From Epiperipatus broadwayi (lineage: Eukaryota > Onychophora > Udeonychophora > Euonychophora > Peripatidae), in assembly GCA_028023455.1 (NCBI GenBank), contig JAQFVV010000020.1:4819092-4883091 (forward strand): a stretch of 64,000 nucleotides of DNA. The letters are read 5' to 3'. Positions within the stretch are counted from its first letter, which is position 1. Each line of letters begins with the position of its first letter. The position numbers and the translations under genes are program-made. The notes beneath the pieces are model-generated. The model searched no databases, was not told the origin of the DNA, and worked only from the letters and a program-made list of their open reading frames with translations. Below, one piece after another: positions 47,440 through 59,159 of this stretch.

Positions 47440-49565
47440 TCAATGATGCTACTTTTTCCAATAAACAATTTTTTTTTTTTTTGGCTTTGTCAATAGGGTT
47501 AATTTTTGGTTACTTTAATCATACTTTTGTCATGAGTTACAGGTTTGTTATTTATGTTCACCTATTGTAAAAGATAGCATTGCATATTGATGTAACATGG
47601 CTGTAACCAATGTTTCATGTATGTCAGTATGACTTGATTTACTAAGACTCTAGCAATGAATTACCTTTTCAATTAATCTATTGGATTCTGGGTGATATGG
47701 AGATACTTTTATATGCTTAGCATCTCCTTCTTCCATGGAATTTTCAAATGTTTTGGACATTATCCCAATTCTATTATCATTCACTGTTATTTCTGAAAAT
47801 CCATGACAATATTTATCTTAGTTTCTTAATGATTTTTACAGATCCAGTATTTTTTCATGATCTTATATCTCAATCTATTTGGAATATACATTCATAACCA
47901 CAAGAACAAATTGTCCATTAATAGTATCTGCATGATTCATGTGACTATGGTATCAAACTTTTTTTTTTGGTAGATTTGTCAAACTTTGGCATAACTCAAA
48001 TATTCTCATCAATTTTTCAACCACAAAATGAATTCCTTAGCCAGAGCTTTAGCATGAACAAGACCAGCATGACTCTGACATTTATTTTTAAAAGTTGTTT
48101 CCTACCCTTGAGAGAATCACTCTTATCTCCCATTAGAATACATCCCTTTAAAGTTGAAAAATATTTTGTTTTTCTGAAATGAAATTAACAAAATTTTGGC
48201 ATTGGGTGTTTAATGCCATTTATCTTTAGATATCAGTCTGCCACAGTTTTCTTGTCTAATGACTATGAGTGTAACATATCTATATACTTCATTTAAGCTT
48301 TTCTCTTATGAATTACAGATGTCAGGTAATTTTGACAGGGTGATCACCTTTTTGATGAATGAGTTCAAAATCATATGCTGATAAGTATTGTGCCAATGCA
48401 GCTTGTGTGGACTTAGATGTACAGATAGTGATTTAATTTTTTACAAGATACCTAGAACTTTATGATCAGGGTTGATTCTGAATGATCAATCATATAAGTA
48501 TTGATGAAACTTCTTCACCCCAAGATTCTTGCTATAGTTTCTTTGCACAGCTGGCTGTGATTTCTTTCAGATCTTGACAATGTAAACAATATAAAAGCAA
48601 TACATCTTTCATCCTCAACTGGTTGCTGAATGATCAATGGTTCTATTCCATATTCAGAGGCATCTGCAGTTAACAGTACTTCCAGACCACTATCATAATG
48701 CATTAATAAATTATTAAAAGCTAGTAGAACTTTAATCTATTTAAAAACATTTTCCTGCTCTTTCTGCCCATTTCAATCTCTGATTCTTTCAAAGAATATT
48801 ATACAATGGTTGTGCCACATGCACCTTTCCTTTTAAAAAAAAAAACTCTTGCAAAAGTTATCCTGACCTAGAAAGGTTTGAAGTTGCTTTAACATTTGTA
48901 GATATATGAGCTTGGTCTGATTTTTTAATGTATCTCAATATATTGTGAACTAAAAAAAAATTTCTTCGGTTTCCCAATACACTTTTCAGGGTTAAGTTAT
49001 ATTGTCAATTTATCAAATGGTTAGACACCTTTCTTACATTCTGAATGTGATTTTGGAATTTTTAACAATTAATATATTGTTGTAGTAGAGTATAACCCCC
49101 TATCCCTTGTATTAGTGTGCACTTTTGCCTAGAAAATATTCAGCACTATAATGATTTCAAAAAATAAATTATATTTAAAAAAGCCCATGTGTGTTATATT
49201 CGTTAAGATTTTTGCTGATTCTTCATCTATTGAGACCTTATGAAATACTGCATTCATATTCAGTTTTGCAAAGTGTGAACAATTTTGCAAGAATGCTAAT
49301 ACTTTCCCATCATTCACTATGGGTTATGCATTTTTGCATAGATTTTTATTCATGGTAATGGAATAATTGCCATAAATGCATAATGAATCATCTGCATTTG
49401 TTATAACAACAACTGTAATTGCCCATTCAGATTTTTCAAATGTTGATATTCCGTTGGCAACCAAAGGTTGGATTTCTTCTCCTTTTGCGTTGGATGTAAG
49501 TACCTTTAGTAGTTTATAAATTATAAGCTTTGCATTCTATATAATTAAAACTTTAACTGGTTGTA
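47440..49565 (-). pseudogene. Ty3/gypsy LTR retrotransposon pol, broken
   Basis: Reading the minus strand, the domains occur in gypsy order. RT start (EEIQPLVANGIS, FEKSEWAITVVVI) is at about 49490-49390. The RT core (HFAKLNMNAVFHKVSIDEES, THMGFFKYN) is at about 49275-49150. RNase H (LTADASEYG, FTLSRSERNHSQLCKE, FHQYLYD) is at about 48680-48490. The integrase N-terminal region (HAGLVHAKALAKEF) is near 48075-48027, and the integrase core ends with PYHPESNRLIEKVI near 47700-47655. Stops and frameshifts separate the blocks, and the RT catalytic Asp box is not recognisable. Gag, protease and LTRs are not seen, so the copy is partial and dead. Confidence 0.88.
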
Positions 49566-49569
49566 TATT

Positions 49570-49828
49570 ATTATTTCCTTGCTCAGCCTTAAACAAATTA
49601 GACCAGAGATTGCTAAGAGAAGCTGTAGAGATTTTTAAAAGGCCCAAGAGCATAAACGAAAGGTGTGAATTAAAGAAGATTAACAACATTTGGAAGAAGC
49701 TATTGGAGGACAAAACAAAATTTAAAATTTCTCAACCAATAGAATTTAAGTATGAGAAGAAACAAAAAGATAAAAACGATTTTAAATCTCACATGCATTC
49801 ATATGATTTGAGAAAGAGAATGCTTTGA
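49570..49828 (+). pseudogene. Penelope-like element, C-terminal end of GIY-YIG ORF
   Basis: From about 49590 the translation runs LDQRLLREAVEIFKRPKSIN, then a basic tail to a stop at 49826-49828. REAVEI-x-K-x(4)-N followed by a W about 15 residues on is the conserved end of PLE GIY-YIG proteins (usually REAIEIxK...N). The catalytic part is missing, perhaps removed by the gypsy fragment that abuts it. The hammerhead-like motif starts almost at the stop codon, as in the 8.6-9.35 kb copy. Confidence 0.65.
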
Positions 49829-49885
49829 AAAAGATACTTGTTATTGTACCGAAACGTCAGCTATTTAGCTATTTTACCACACGGA
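49819..49885 (+). other. Hammerhead-like motif after the PLE stop codon
   Basis: Segments in order are GCU, TTGAAAA (49825-49831; C3 and G8 mutated), one A, GATAC (49833-49837) pairing with GTACC (49846-49850, one mismatch), GAAAC (49851-49855), GTC, and AGC. GCU before the core pairs with AGC after GUC as stem I. The downstream AGCTATTTAGCTATTTTACCAC also follows the motif at 12213-12275. Two core changes probably abolish activity. Confidence 0.5.
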
Positions 49886-50413
49886 ATATCCCGAAAATAA
49901 TAATAATATGAAATCATATATATATCATTTGCATGAAGATTACTTTTTTAATCTACAATGGATTCATATTTGTAGATATTTCCAGTCTCCTTGAGATATT
50001 ATTTTCCATTATACATTCATAATAAGTAAAATATTAATCGGAATAACTTCTTTGAAGCATTATTTTAATTTCATTATCCAGTTTATTTTAATTATTATAT
50101 GTAGTGACTTTTTTTTTATCTCATGCTCTTATTTCTGAATGCTTATCTCAACCTGACTTTTCTTTTTACAAATCTCACATCTCATGTTTTTCTATTTGTA
50201 ACTGTGAATTAAATGTTTTCTTTCTATAGAAATAGTATTTTACTTGTTGTCATCAAAATGTAGTTTACTGCTTATTTTGAAATTCTTTTCACACACTGTT
50301 TTTAATACTAACTTTTATGCTAATTCTTTCCTTACAATATGAATACTTGAGTTTTACATCATCTAGAAATTATCTCAATTTATTGTCTGCTATACTCCAT
50401 AAAAAAAATTAGC

Positions 50414-50703
50414 CTTCATTCATGAAGTTATACTTTCTTTTTAGCTAGATCCCTGAATGCCATATCATATTCATATATGATCGCACCTTTGATTGTTTTC
50501 TATTTCTAAAATGTATGTTATATGTTTAAACAATGCTAGGTTTAAAAAATAATAGCTACTTCATTCATGAAGTTATACTTTCTTTTTAGCTAGATCGCTG
50601 AATGCCATATCATATTCATATATGATCGCACCTTTGATTGTTTTCTATTTCTAAAATGTATGTTATATGTTTAAACAATGCTAAGTTTAAAAAATAATAG
50701 TTT
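50414..50703 (+). repeat. 145-bp tandem duplication (two copies)
   Basis: Copy 1 (50414-50558) and copy 2 (50559-50703) both begin CTTCATTCATGAAGTTATAC and differ at only a few bases (for example CCCTGAAT versus CGCTGAAT, and GCTAGG versus GCTAAG). The near-identity points to a recent event compared with the decayed surroundings. Confidence 0.95.
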
Positions 50704-50924
50704 GCTGTTATTTTTTGTAAGTGAATTAAATTGTGTTTTGTGATTTAAATAACCTATTAGTAATGTCAATTACCCCCCCACTAAAACATGTTGCATCTGT
50801 TGATGATTTATAATCCTTGATCTTATTTAAAATGATTTTTTTTTCTAATCTTGTCTTACATAAGACTCATTCAGAAGCATTATTTATATGAAAGTTACCA
50901 ATAAATGTCTGATCTGTTAATGAC

Positions 50925-51035
50925 ATTTTGCCGATTTGTGTAAAGGTATATAAGTGTGAAGCTCACTTCGGTCTCTTTTGGTGCTTGAAATTCATATTAA
51001 TTCCTAAGCAATGGATCATTTTATTTTTTCCATGA
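50925..51035 (+). mobile_element. SINE-like repeat, family S3, copy 3
   Basis: GTGTGAAGCTCACTTCGGTC, TTTTGGTGCTTGAAATTCAT, CCTAAGCAATGG and CATTTTATTTTTT match the right half of 61065-61180. Confidence 0.45.
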
Positions 51036-51039
51036 TAGA

Positions 51040-52840
51040 TTATCATTAAATATTGTCCCCTTAGCGTAGTTTATTCAAATATTTCAATTCTTAAATTTTA
51101 ATGATACCTCATGTTATTAAGATGCATTATTGTTACAGTTTGAGCCACTTTCATCCAGATATTTTGTAATATCTTTATTTTTTATTAACAAAATAATTTT
51201 TATTCGATATTATATTCAATATCAATTTTATATCTTTGAGACAAAATCTTTTTATAGCTTTTCTTGCAATTTTTCAATTACATTTTCTTAAAACATTTAT
51301 TAGTTATTTTCCATTCTATTTTACAGAATCCCACATTTTCAATACCTCTAAATGAATTCTCTGAAGTACTTTTATATTCCTTCTTTATTGCACCCATAAT
51401 CATGCTCAAAAAAAAGTTTTGACTGTTGAATTCCTGCTTTTTGTTACTATTATTTGTTCAACATTTAATAAAGTATCTGTTATCTTCTTATTAATGTTAC
51501 TAAACCTGGAACACTTTCAAAGATTTTTAACATTTGAAAGTGATTTGCAAGTTTTAGTTTAAATTTGATGATGTCTCATTCTCTCTCTCTCTATTACAAT
51601 TACAAATTGTTAATATCTTTTTTAATCTTTAATCTATCTCTATTTTTAGTTCAACACTTATAATAGATATTATTCATTCATAATAATTTTAAAAAGAACT
51701 TAAGGTTCATTATTGTAAGAGTATGACACTTCCCTCATTGGTAAAAGTCATAATATATTGTGATCATATTTGTATTTTTTTTTAAGTTAGTGCTTTGCAA
51801 CTATTTGACAAATCGAAATAAATATCCATTTAGTGATTACTAGATGGCTAAAGTCTGATTATCTGAAAATACAATTTCTGCCTGTTTGTGACCTGAAAAA
51901 GTTACAAGTTTTAGCCAGCCTGAATTTGAGTCCTAGGCCAAACATAAGCATGAAGTCAAGTACATGTGTGGAATCAATTAAGCTAACAATATAATCTTAG
52001 CATTAAATTTTCTGCCATTCATATATATAAGTATACAGAAATCCCTTGTATAAGTAAAATATATATATAAAGATTAAACTACTTTAAGCAAACATATGCA
52101 CACATTTTTTAATGCGCAAGTTTTCATCAATTAATGATAAAGTTCATAATTTCTAAATATATATATAAAGTAAGATAAACTTCAATGCAGAGAAACATTT
52201 TTTGTCAAATTAATTTGAAAACTAAAAATGTTTTGTACATTTATCCATTATCTGTTTTAAGCTTTGCTTTGTTACCATAGTAGCATAATAGGATATGATT
52301 ATACAGCTCCTTCATCTAGAAATATCTATCATGCGAATATTAAATAATCAACTTCCAAACAAACAAATAAATACACACATATATAATATCAAAAATAAGA
52401 GAAAAACAGTAAATATGTTTTTTCCGGTAGACAATCATAGCCAACCTATGGCTACAATTCTTAACTAGAGGATAAAGATCTCAGATTAATCTGAATTGTT
52501 TGGATGAATATTGCTAACTAATTGTAAAAGAAAAAAAAATTAATTGGCGTCACTGGAAGTGGGGGGGGGGGGAAGATGTCCTACTTCTGGAAACCGCGCA
52601 CGTGTTTATCTTTACCGTTATTATTACTATTTTTTAAATTATGGATTTTATCAAAATACATTTTTATTCACTATTGGTAGTTGAAGCTTTATTATTCCTA
52701 CAGGTGCTAAACATGTGATTGGTTATCTTTACTATTATCTCTTTTTTTAAATTATTATTGATAACATACTATTTATAAATATTAGCATGTGTACAAAGAG
52801 AAGTTAAGATTATACCGACTGCAGTTCATATATATGTGTA
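51040..52840. other. AT-rich stretch, no gene recognised
   Basis: A (CT)n run lies at about 51582-51594 and a run of 12 G at 52561-52572. No coding signal is seen. Confidence 0.4.
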
Positions 52841-52859
52841 AATGCTTAACTAATCTATA

Positions 52860-54480
52860 ATTACATTTCCGGTCAACATGGCGACCGTCTTTACAAATCC
52901 TTTTAATTTACGAGAAAATAGGGTCCGTGTTTGTTCCAAAAACTGCCATTTTTATACTTAAAATCATAATCACACCTAAAAATAAAAATTACTGTATTAG
53001 GTAAGTTGAAAGTACAGTCGTTTTTTCGATCTAATATACTATTATGCTAGAATTTTCTAGCTTTATGCTTACTATCAATGTAAATCTACATTCGGAAATC
53101 GAAGTAAATGATAATAATAAAAATATTTTAAAAAATACTATGGAGATCAATTTCTCTAATACCGAAACTGATTGCAATAATTTTATACGTAGTAAAACTT
53201 CTTATGCAAATATTGTTAAGTGCTCATAATGAAAACGAAACCAAAAAAAAAAAAAAAACAATATAAAAGAAAACATTTCAGAAATTTACAATTTTGAAGA
53301 TGACAGTTTGTGTATTCCAGAACAAAATATTAATGAAAAAGATAATCTTAATAAAGACAATTTTGTATTTGTCAATGAGAAATTCACTGCATCGTTGCCA
53401 AATATTTTATTAAAATCGTTTTAAAAATGCTAAAACGTTAGTATTAGCGGCGAAGAACATTAGTATCACGTTAATGAAATCCCCGACGGACGAATTTTAT
53501 GAATATATAACAGAAAAACATTTGTGGGGGTTGTTTTATAAAATTTTGGCACATCCTAATAATCGCTATATAGTTTTAGAATTTAATAATATAACACAGA
53601 AACAAATTTTCCGAAAGAGTATAACCATTTCCTAAATAAATTTATTTGTTATATAAATATAAACAAACAAAACTCGGAGGGCAAATCAAAAATTACCTCG
53701 TTAATTTCACTAGTCATCATTTACAATCTTTACTAATCAATTATGGGGAAAAATCAGTAACTTTAAATATTTACTTGAAAAAGGGCCACAGTCCCTGTCT
53801 TAATACTGCTACATGTGACATCATATTGAATAAAAATATTCAACCTTATATTATACCTTATCACATTTAAAGGTATTCCTTCTCAATATTTTCTTTGCAA
53901 ATCCAGGGAACATCTTATCAAAACATGCCCGAGTCGTATTTGGAGCATGGTTTCAAAAATACAAAGACACACCAATGTTCAAGGAATATAATATCACACA
54001 ATAAGGAAGGTCACAAATAACCTCAGATACAACATCCCCAGATAATCCACTGTTGAATAAGAACAGTCACATTGAACATAACTCAAACAGTTGAAAATCA
54101 GTTGAAGAAATAACATTAATAAACACAACAATGAAAAATCATTCCATCACTCCTGTTACTCAAAAATATGTCTATAACTGAATCAGATATGGAATACATA
54201 ACATAACTCACTGAAGTGACAATATATCTGATACTGACGAAGAAAGAGGTAAATTGCTAAAAGTTGGAAAGCACAACAAATCCCAGAGGAAAATACTTAT
54301 AATAATCAAGATTCTGAATCATTATTACACACCACCAAGTTTACCATTTATCAATAGAAAATCTTACATTTCCTATAGTAGAAATAGGAATTCAACAAAA
54401 ATCAGATATCGGCAAAATCACATCTCAAGAACAATCCTCTTCTATTGCAGAAAATGATACAAAAAAAAAAAGTATTTTAT
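52860..54480 (+). pseudogene. Non-LTR retrotransposon 5' region and ORF1, frameshifted
   Basis: Possible 5' UTR (ACATTTCCGGTCAACATGGC near 52862) precedes ORF1 pieces in changing frames. Open pieces are 53044-53229, about 53266-53423 (EIYNFEDDSLCIPEQNINEK) and 53646-53870. A +1 shift then leads into KGIPSQYFLC and REHLIKTCP (53869-53930). The last part is a CCHC zinc-knuckle remnant, C-x4-H-x4-C, in which the first Cys has become Tyr. An Asn/Lys/Ser-rich tail follows to about 54470. Acidic N-terminus, mid-region and zinc knuckle are the usual order in ORF1 nucleic-acid chaperones of non-LTR elements. It lies upstream of the ORF2 at 54816. Confidence 0.7.
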
Positions 54481-54815
54481 GTATTAAGAAAGAAAAAATT
54501 AAATATTATATTAGAACGCAGTGTGTTAAACAAAAAAAAATCCCTTTTTCCAAGTAATAAAATCAATCACTCCAAACATTATAATGGTATAGCAAAATTA
54601 ATATCAAATTGACTTTAAAAATAATATGAAAACACAATTGATATAAAAAAAAAAAACCAAAACTTTTTTATTCTGTATTGCAAGTAAAAATAATTAAGTC
54701 ATTGTGGATTATTCTTACTATCAAAATGATTAAATTAAAAAATAGACATTTAATTATGGTTTTAATTTTTAAATATAGTATAAAATCTAAAACATAATAC
54801 TCAGTCTTATTCTTA

Positions 54816-57800
54816 ATGAATTTAAATATAACACAGATTAATGTAAGGGGCATTAACTCACCTCAATGCTTATTTACCCTCAGCAACTGGTTCACACAAT
54901 TGAAGTCAAATATAACTCTAGATTAACAAAATATTCATCACATTCAAAAATTAATCCATATAGATAACTTAATAAATTTGGATTCCTTAAGTTATCACAA
55001 TCTGATGTAGCTGCAGCTGGAGTAGGAATGATTATATATCAAAATTCTCCATTTAAGTAATTTAAAATTTTATATCTTGATTCCAATATAAGTATAGTGA
55101 CACACTATCATACTTCCCTCACAACAAACATAATCATAGTATACCCTTAGAACAAACAGAATTAATATTGAGATTAACAAGGCAGATAAATTTGCTTATT
55201 TCTACTAATCCCTATCCTATAATTTTAACTGGTGATTTCAACATGCCAGATTCAACTTTTGTGAGGAAATAGCTCCAACAAATTAATGGCAGACTCGTGA
55301 GTGCAGAAAGATTCTTTGCCACAAATTCATTTTCTTTCTACACCAAAAAACGCTCCACACTCGTAGATCTTTTCTACTCTCCTGACTTTCATTTTTTTAT
55401 CAATCCAACATTAATACCTGTAAGCTTTTCAGACCACCTAGCACTGGCAATTAAAATTGAATTAATCTTGCAAAGTCAACCAGTATTCAGACTTGACAGC
55501 ACTTAGGTTATTTCTAAAATCCAAGACAATTGAAACTGTCCTTTCAGAAATTTACATTTATTTTTAAAAATTAAACATTATGGAACTAAACCCTGTAGAA
55601 TCATAGTTCATATTTATAAACATCATCAAATCTATCATAAATTTTTATACTAGAAAAAATAACCTTCCAACTAAATTGGTAAAAGAATTGGATAAAATAC
55701 ATCTTCAACTAAAAATATTTCCCCTTCAACAACATCTATTTCTTTAATCATAACTCTCAAATAAAAATACAAACACAGTCAAGCATTGGTGGGCGATTGG
55801 TCAGCACAACTGCCTTACGAGCAGTTGTCCCGGGTTCATGGGTTTGCTTCCAGGCCGATGCTTTGATACATGAAAAAAAAATACACACACAACAAACCTT
55901 AGCTAATTATCTATCAAAAAGTCAAAAATATATATGGCAGATTCCCATCATTAATCAAAAGGATATATACAATGGGCCCTTAGTTATAAACCAAAGGCAA
56001 CAATACTGATCATCCATTTTGAAAGATTCAAATGTGATAACTGGAGAAAATTTGGATCACTTTAAATCCAAACTTATTCCAATCAGAAAATTGCCTCTTT
56101 TTTATTTGGACATTATGCAAAACATCATGGAATTACTAATTCTAATATTGCCTTGAAGTTAAACAGCATTCCTGATAATATTCCGGATCTCATGAAATAC
56201 CCAAATTCTTGCTTAGCCATCTCAACCACTTCACAATTCCAATAATTCATAATTTAATATCCAAGCAAATCCATATAATTCTAGAATTTTATCCTATCTT
56301 TATGGTTCCCTTCCTTAAAAAAATATTATTCCTTCCCCTTTGGACAATCTTAGATCCATATCCATGATTCCATTCCTTTATTAAAATGGTTGAATCTCTT
56401 ATTAAAGATAAAATTCAACCACTCCTCTTCGTTTATCAAAATTTCAATTTGCAAAAAAAGGTTTGGCTACTTCAGCAGCTATTCTGTTTAAAGTAATAAT
56501 AGACCACATTAAACAATGTAGAAAAACAGGGCCCATTGCTATGCAATTGAATGTGAGGTCTGTATGTGACTCAGCTCCTACACTTAAACAACTACAACTA
56601 CTTCGGAATATAATATACCATACCTCTACATACTGGGAAATCTACTTATAAATAGAGAAGTTTGCATAACTGGATTTCATCCACATTATTGCTCAAGGCT
56701 CCCCTATTAGCTCTCTTTTCTTCACAATTTATATCAACCCTCTTCTTTTGGAAATAGCAAAATTTCAGGAATACATACTCCTATAATTAACCAAACTGTT
56801 AATCACATCTCCTATATGGATTATTTAGTTATTTTTCTCCCATTAAAAAAACTCCTTCCCTTACTTAACATTATACTTAATAATTATACTAACAATTTTT
56901 CAATCCACTTTAATAAAAACAAATCTTTACTTGGAATATTCTTACAGATAAAATCATTCCTTACAATTTTTTCTCTACTCAGAAATTTTTAGGTTTCACA
57001 ATGCACCTCTCATATAATGCAATGAAAAATGCTATTCAAAGTCAGGTTATTGTTTCAGTAGAAAGCACCATTAGTGCATTATCAAAGCATACCTTTCAAT
57101 ATATGCTAAAGCATCACTAGTCAAAATTTTAATACTTAATAAAATTATTTCTTACCCATTATTAAATTTACTTCTTTATTCAAAAAAATTTTATATCCCT
57201 TATTACCAAATTAATCTGAAATAAAACAGTAGCTTTAAGCATAAAAAATATGCAAAAACATATTAAATTCAACTGTCTCTCTTACATGGCATTTCTACAT
57301 TTTATCTTCAGAAAGCCATTAATGAAATGGCTAAACTAATTAGTTTCTTCCCAAATGTTAATAGTGTAATACCTGTTAATTCTACGGACACTCCATCACC
57401 CATTAACAATTTTATCAAAACCTTAATAATTCTCATAAGTAACACACTACTCTCTCACACAATTTATTTCTAAATAAACATATGAAATTGAAAATAATAG
57501 TATATCAAGTAATATAGTCAATCCTTTTTGTTATATAGTAACAAATACATTATAAAAACGTTTCAGATATCAAGTGGAATCCAAATATCTGGACTTCTTA
57601 ATTAAACCTTTACTACTAATTATTTTCTCTTCTACAAGTGATACTTCACAAATGTAGATCCATTATGTGCCCCCTGTCTATCGAATGAAGAAACATTGGT
57701 ACGTTTTCTTATGGATTGTTCCGCACTTCTTCATTGTTGTATTCTTATCACGATTCATTCACACTTAACAAACAATCAACAGCCTCATAAAAAATATACA

Positions 57801-57905
57801 AAGTGGTCTTTTTCCCAATATAAGAATTACTACATTTATTCTTTTCATGCTCTGGTTGTAAGATGCTATCTAAATTAATCTCACAATACTAAATTTCTGT
57901 AAAAA
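54816..57905 (+). pseudogene. Non-LTR retrotransposon ORF2: endonuclease, reverse transcriptase, C-terminal Cys motif
   Basis: Starts MNLNITQINVRGINSP at 54816, the usual N-terminus of an APE endonuclease. Catalytic landmarks ILTGDFNMP (about 55224-55250) and FSDHLALAI (about 55427-55453) follow. RT segments are KGLATSAAILFKVIIDHIKQ (about 56457-56516), QGSPISSLFFTIYINPLLLE (about 56693-56752) and SYMDYLVIFLP (about 56811-56843), where the YADD box has become YMDY. Near 57655-57725, DPLCAPCLSNEETLVRFLMD-C is the C-terminal Cys motif with its His replaced by Arg. Many stops and shifts, plus a SINE at 55783-55880, interrupt it. It is APE-type; I do not assign a clade. This is the most complete element in the window. 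Confidence 0.85.
55783..55880 (+). mobile_element. tRNA-derived SINE nested in LINE ORF2
   Basis: GCATTGGTGGGCGATTGGTC (A box region), a hairpin around CTGCCTTACGAGCAG, GGGTTCATGGG/GGTTTGCTTCC (B box region, apparently partly duplicated) and the tail CGATGCTTTGATACATG with poly-A. It sits between the endonuclease and RT parts of the ORF2, so it inserted after that LINE. Confidence 0.8.
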
Positions 57906-58139
57906 AAATTAAAATAAAGTTAAGACCAGATCAAACCCATGCACTAGCTGACATTTTTGCAGCTACATGGAATCTGGTCTCATTAACAACAATCCAGTGA
58001 CTTGGCTATTGAATATACTAATTAATATGCATTAGATATATATTGATTGTTGCTCAATTATATAAACATCTATCTCATTGCTTTTCTACATGAAACCTTT
58101 TTTTGTTTCAATGAACTTGTAAATAATCTCCAACGTATA

Positions 58140-59155
58140 ATAGAGTGAGTTTGACCATGTTACTTTGCATATAATAGAGATATATATGAAAGATAGTGAC
58201 CTGGGCCAATTGATGAGTGCTGGTTCAGCACAAAATGCATCTTGGGGGCATTTGTCTCTTATTATATCTTTATTTATATGAATTTGAAAAGAATGGGGAA
58301 GTGTGGAGGTGTTTATTATATCTATAAAGATATTACATACAGGACAGAGAAAGATGAATAACTGTGTGTGTAAATTTAAAAAAAATCAGATATATTAATC
58401 TTTAACTGAGATTTAAACTTTATCTATGTTCTAGAGATAATCTCTAGTTTCGAAAATGATTAGTAATAATCATTAGTGTATTTATCTGAAATGGATGGCG
58501 TCGAAGTTGTGAGTGGAGGAAGTTTGACAATGGTAAATGAAAATGTAACAATTTACTCTAGATAAATACTTTGCATATAATAGAGATATGTATGAGAGAT
58601 AGTGACCTGGGCCAACTGATGTGTGTTGGTTCACCATGAAATATATCTTGGGGGGTCATTTGTCTTTTATTATATCTTTATTTATATGAATTTGAAAAGA
58701 ATGGGGAAGTGTGGAGGTGTTTATTATATCTGTAACAATTTACTATAGATAAATACTCTTCATATAATATATATGTGAGAGAAGTGACCTGGGCCAACTG
58801 ATGACTACTAATTCAGCATGAAATGTATCTTGGAGATCGTTTGTCTTTTATTGTATCTTTATTTATATGAATTTAAAAAGAATGGGGAAGTATGGAGGTT
58901 GTTTAATATATCTATAAAGATATCACACATGGGAAAGAGAAAGGTGAATAACTCCATGGGTGTATGTTTAAAATTAAAAAATCAGATATATTAATCTTTA
59001 ATTGAGGTTTAAAGTTTATATCTGTTCTAGAGATAATCTTTAGTTTAGAAAATGATTAGTAATAATCATATTGTATTTATCTGAGATGGATGGTGTCAAA
59101 GCTGTGCGTGGAGTGACTGACAATGGTAAATAAAAATGTAACAATAAATCTAATA
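58140..59155 (+). repeat. Family B tandem array with a hammerhead motif in each unit
   Basis: Two units of about 400 bp flank a shortened one of about 180 bp. Each begins near TACTTTGCATATAATAGAGA, passes GTGACCTGGGCCAA and the motif, and continues with TTGTCTTTTATTATATCTTT. The motifs are at 58206-58245, 58612-58651 and 58794-58833. The first has a perfect five-pair stem II (GTGCT 58217-58221 with AGCAC 58227-58231) but mutated C3 and G12. The second has A9 changed. The third keeps the core but has two stem II mismatches. In all three CCAA before the core pairs with TTGG after the AUC triplet. Confidence 0.75.
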
Positions 59156-59159
59156 AAGT

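Noticed and set aside
52561-52572. G-quadruplex or telomeric signal from the G12 run
   Set aside because: A single homopolymer run, with no repeated G blocks or telomere-like units around it.
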